Positions 62,009 to 64,000 of a DNA stretch of 64,000 bases are shown one piece after another (position 1 is the stretch's first letter; each line of letters starts with the position of its first letter). The notes below the pieces were generated by a model that saw only the letters and a program-made list of their open reading frames with translations, was not told the DNA's origin and made no database searches. The stretch spans positions 10,771,001 through 10,835,000 of the forward strand of contig CM061098.1 in the NCBI GenBank assembly GCA_030770545.1, written 5' to 3'. The translations under genes were made by a program, and so were the position numbers. The DNA comes from Macropodus opercularis (lineage: Eukaryota > Chordata > Actinopteri > Anabantiformes > Osphronemidae).

Positions 62009-64000
62009 TCACCCACCTGGAGACAAGACATACAAACAGGCAGTTACCATTAAATGCCTTAATGGTGAAATTCTCCATTTAAATGTAACACATCTTGCTG
62101 CCACTCACATGCTCAGGCTGCCTTGTTTGTGTTTTATACCTATGAACAGGAAGCGTGAAGATGACATTAAGGAGAAAACTGTTGGGCCTCTGTAAGAACG
62201 TCATGAGTAATAAAAATCATTAGTATACTCACGTCGAAGTTGCCATGTCATCGCTATGGCGATAATAATCACCACCAGCACCACAGGCACCGCGATAACA
62301 GCTGGGTGATGGCCACGACTCTCCTCATATCTCATCTAGCAGAGAAAGTTAATGTTGAAATTGTTGTATTGTGAAATTAAAGCTGCTTTAACAGGTTTGT
62401 GTCAAGCGAAGGCAGGAACCCTTTTGAATGTGCAGAGAGGAATTATGAAGCTCTTAGAGTGATGTTTCACTCCTTCAGTTGTTTTGTGGCCACTAGGAGG
62501 CTGTTGGTTTCATGAAACATGAAACACGAAAATAATTTTGAAAATGAATTCAGAGAGTATTTCATGCTATTTTATTCCACCACAGTTGACACCTAAAGAG
62601 ACATTATGGATAATTAAATAGTACATAAAACTGATGAAGCTGCAATAATTTACTTATCAATTAGTTCAGAAAATGACTAAATGAATCAGTTTCTGCTGTA
62701 TTTTAACATCGCTGAATAATTTGGGGTTGTGTAGCCGTAAAACTATCATGGTACAGTACAACATTATTAAATTATTAAATCTTTTGTTACAAGCGTAACA
62801 GGGTCATTTTGGTCATTATTTATTAATCTTACTTTTTTACCTTTTTTTTAACGAGAATTGTAGCGAGCAACTCTTATTAGCACATTTTCTGAACAACGCC
62901 CCTCCTACTTACAGCAGCACTGGTGGCCGTTGGTGCGGTGGTGACGCTGGGGTGACCTGTCAGACACAAGCAAAATGAGATAACAGGAAGTGCTGCTGCT
63001 AAACAAAACAAAAATCTGTAGGAATCTATACAGAATCTAGAGCTATAATATCCAGCTGAACGTTTAGGACACGTGAAGTGTGTTGGTGGCTGCTCCAAGA
63101 ACCGTGTTTGTATTTTGATGAAGTTAAACGTTTTTGAAATTATGTGGCCACTAATTCTGCTTTTTCTGTAAACAACAATAAATTATTAAAAACCCATTTT
63201 GTTTTCTCTTAATGTAATGCACTGCAGTACGGCTCCACCTCCCTGCCCTCAACACTACACATATAGAAGGTTTATCACCTTTGCGACAGCTTCAACTTCA
63301 AACAGAGAGAGTATAACCTTGAAAACGTAGAGTGAATGGCAGAGTTGACATATTGTATTAAATTAAACGGAGAATTGAAAACCTTAAAAACAGTTCTAAT
63401 AAGGAAACACAAGACCTGCTTCTCCAGTAGTGATGGTGAGGACATTACTGGAGTTACTGGTGCCCAGACTGTTCCTGGCAAACATGCGAATGTTGTACGT
63501 TGAAGGATTTACTTCTATTATTGTGACATTTGTCTGGTTGGCGCTGAAGTCTACAACTGTCTTTGTTGCGTCCCACGAGGCTGTGGAAAAACGAGACTTT
63601 CCATAATATTAACACTTACGAAACCCCCCAGAGAGACTCTAACTGCTGAAATATGATTTCATTTCCATTATTGAACTCGTGTAAATCTCTTACCATTCAC
63701 TGCTTTATACTCCAGGTAATACCCTGTTATGGGGCTGTCACCTTCAAACCCAGGAAGCCATGAAAGGGAAATGGTATTTTGTTTGATTTCCTTCAGCTGG
63801 AGCACTGGGGGATCTGGACCCACTAGTAGGTAAACAGTTAGAAATACATTTAGCAGAGCAAAAACGGTTTGATTCTGACAGTTCATCACGTCTGACTCTG
63901 ACCTGAACTGAAATCAGTTGTGCTTTGTTCCCAGGCGGTTGAAGTCGTAACGGTCTCGGCTGCCGACGTTGTGTGATCCACGGACATAGTAAACCCGTGC
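62009..64000 (-). CDS. Partial single-pass membrane protein: Ser/Thr stalk, DSCAM-like FN3 domain, stalk, TM helix, short tail
   Basis: The 3' part of a spliced gene; its 5' part lies beyond the window. Exons on the minus strand: 64000-63903 (partial), 63822-63694, 63580-63416, 62956-62913, 62335-62233 and a probable last exon starting at 62016 with a stop at 62011-62009. Splice phases agree throughout (1,1,1,0,1). The first exon is 15/32 Ser/Thr. The next two form one FN3 domain: it starts GPDPPVLQLKEI, has strand-B Trp in ISLSWLPG, then ITGYYLEYK, VNASWD and YNIRMFARNSLG. This pattern resembles the first FN3 domain of DSCAM/DSCAML1. At least four N-glycosylation sequons are present. A second stalk (PSVTTAPTATSAA) and a hydrophobic helix (AVIAVPVVLVVIIIAIAMTW) follow, then QLRR. 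In DSCAM the first FN3 is followed by more domains, so this is not DSCAM itself. A cell-surface adhesion or receptor role is likely; function is unknown. Confidence 0.75.
62233..62335 (-). other. Exon: transmembrane helix
   Basis: 103-bp exon, phase 0 to phase 1, with a TCTCTGCTAG acceptor and a GTGAGT donor. It encodes a short charged lead (MRYEESRGHHP), then about 20 uninterrupted hydrophobic residues ending in Trp, then QLR. Positive charges after the helix put the C-terminus in the cytoplasm. Confidence 0.8.
62490..62501 (+). promoter_or_regulatory. CTCF-like motif in an intron of the FN3 gene
   Basis: CCACTAGGAGGC on the plus strand has one mismatch to CCASYAGRKGGC. It is about 1.2 kb from the motif at 61308 and in the opposite orientation. 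Confidence 0.25.
62913..62956 (-). other. Micro-exon: Ser/Thr/Ala membrane-proximal stalk
   Basis: 44-bp exon between a GTGTCTGACAG acceptor and an excellent GTAAGT donor. It takes the frame from phase 1 to phase 0 and encodes HPSVTTAPTATSAA, likely an O-glycosylated spacer. The phase fit with both neighbours supports it being real despite its size. Confidence 0.75.
63416..63580 (-). other. Exon: second half of FN3 domain
   Basis: 165-bp exon after a TTTTTCCACAG acceptor, phase 1 to phase 1. It opens with ASWD, carries NQT, NVT and NSS sequons, and contains the hallmark strand-F/G pattern YNIRMFARNSLG, ending near LTITTGEA. The donor (CAG then GTCTTG) is weak. Reading through it adds a few residues and then meets a stop, so an alternative, membrane-free end is possible. 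Confidence 0.8.
63694..63822 (-). other. Exon: first half of FN3 domain
   Basis: 129-bp exon bounded by an AG acceptor (TTTACCTACTAG) and a GTAAGAG donor. It starts and ends in phase 1. It encodes FN3 strands A to C', from the PDPP start through SWLPG and ITGYYLEYK to the junction Asn, whose sequon is completed by the next exon. Splitting an FN3 domain over two phase-1 exons is common in vertebrate adhesion proteins. Confidence 0.85.

Noticed and set aside
1..64000. CRISPR arrays, prokaryotic operons, phage or viral genes
   Set aside because: No direct-repeat/spacer arrays, no ribosome-binding-site-led gene strings and no viral protein signatures; the gene structure is intron-containing vertebrate.

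Overview
The window is vertebrate nuclear DNA, almost certainly from a bony fish. It is gene-poor, rich in microsatellites and has spliced genes. It holds one complete gene, egr1, near the middle, and the 3' part of a second gene on the minus strand at the right edge. The fish assignment rests on three things: the Egr1 protein lacks the long Gly/Ser run that mammalian Egr1 has near its N-terminus, the introns are short, and two eroded interspersed elements resemble repeats I know from fish genomes. I cannot name the species.

Layout. Positions 1-33,500 contain no coding gene I can support. They are single-copy intergenic DNA with simple repeats (TG, AG, CA, long G runs), one fish-type interspersed repeat (1941-2054), a tRNA-like box (about 1491-1521) and several blocks rich in homeodomain, POU and GATA motifs that read like conserved cis-regulatory elements. 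From 33,500 to 33,915 lies the egr1 promoter: three perfect serum response elements plus one imperfect one, Ets sites, a CRE half-site and a TATA box. The two-exon egr1 gene follows (5' UTR to 34382, CDS 34383-34593 joined to 35371-36686, 3' UTR to about 37960). Positions 38,000-61,600 are again non-coding, with more regulatory-looking blocks and a (GATA)n/(TG)n microsatellite pair at 58.1-58.25 kb.

The right edge (62,009-64,000, minus strand) carries at least five, probably six, exons whose splice phases agree. They encode a Ser/Thr-rich stalk, one fibronectin type III (FN3) domain resembling the first FN3 domain of DSCAM, a second short Ser/Thr stalk, a single transmembrane helix and what looks like a very short cytoplasmic tail. 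I do not recognise this architecture as a standard named family. It is the best candidate in the window for something poorly described.

No viral, toxin, CRISPR or prokaryotic system is present. The two genes show no evident functional link. The large non-coding flanks of egr1 fit a regulatory landscape around an inducible transcription factor, but that is inference. All similarity statements come from reading the sequence, not from a database search.
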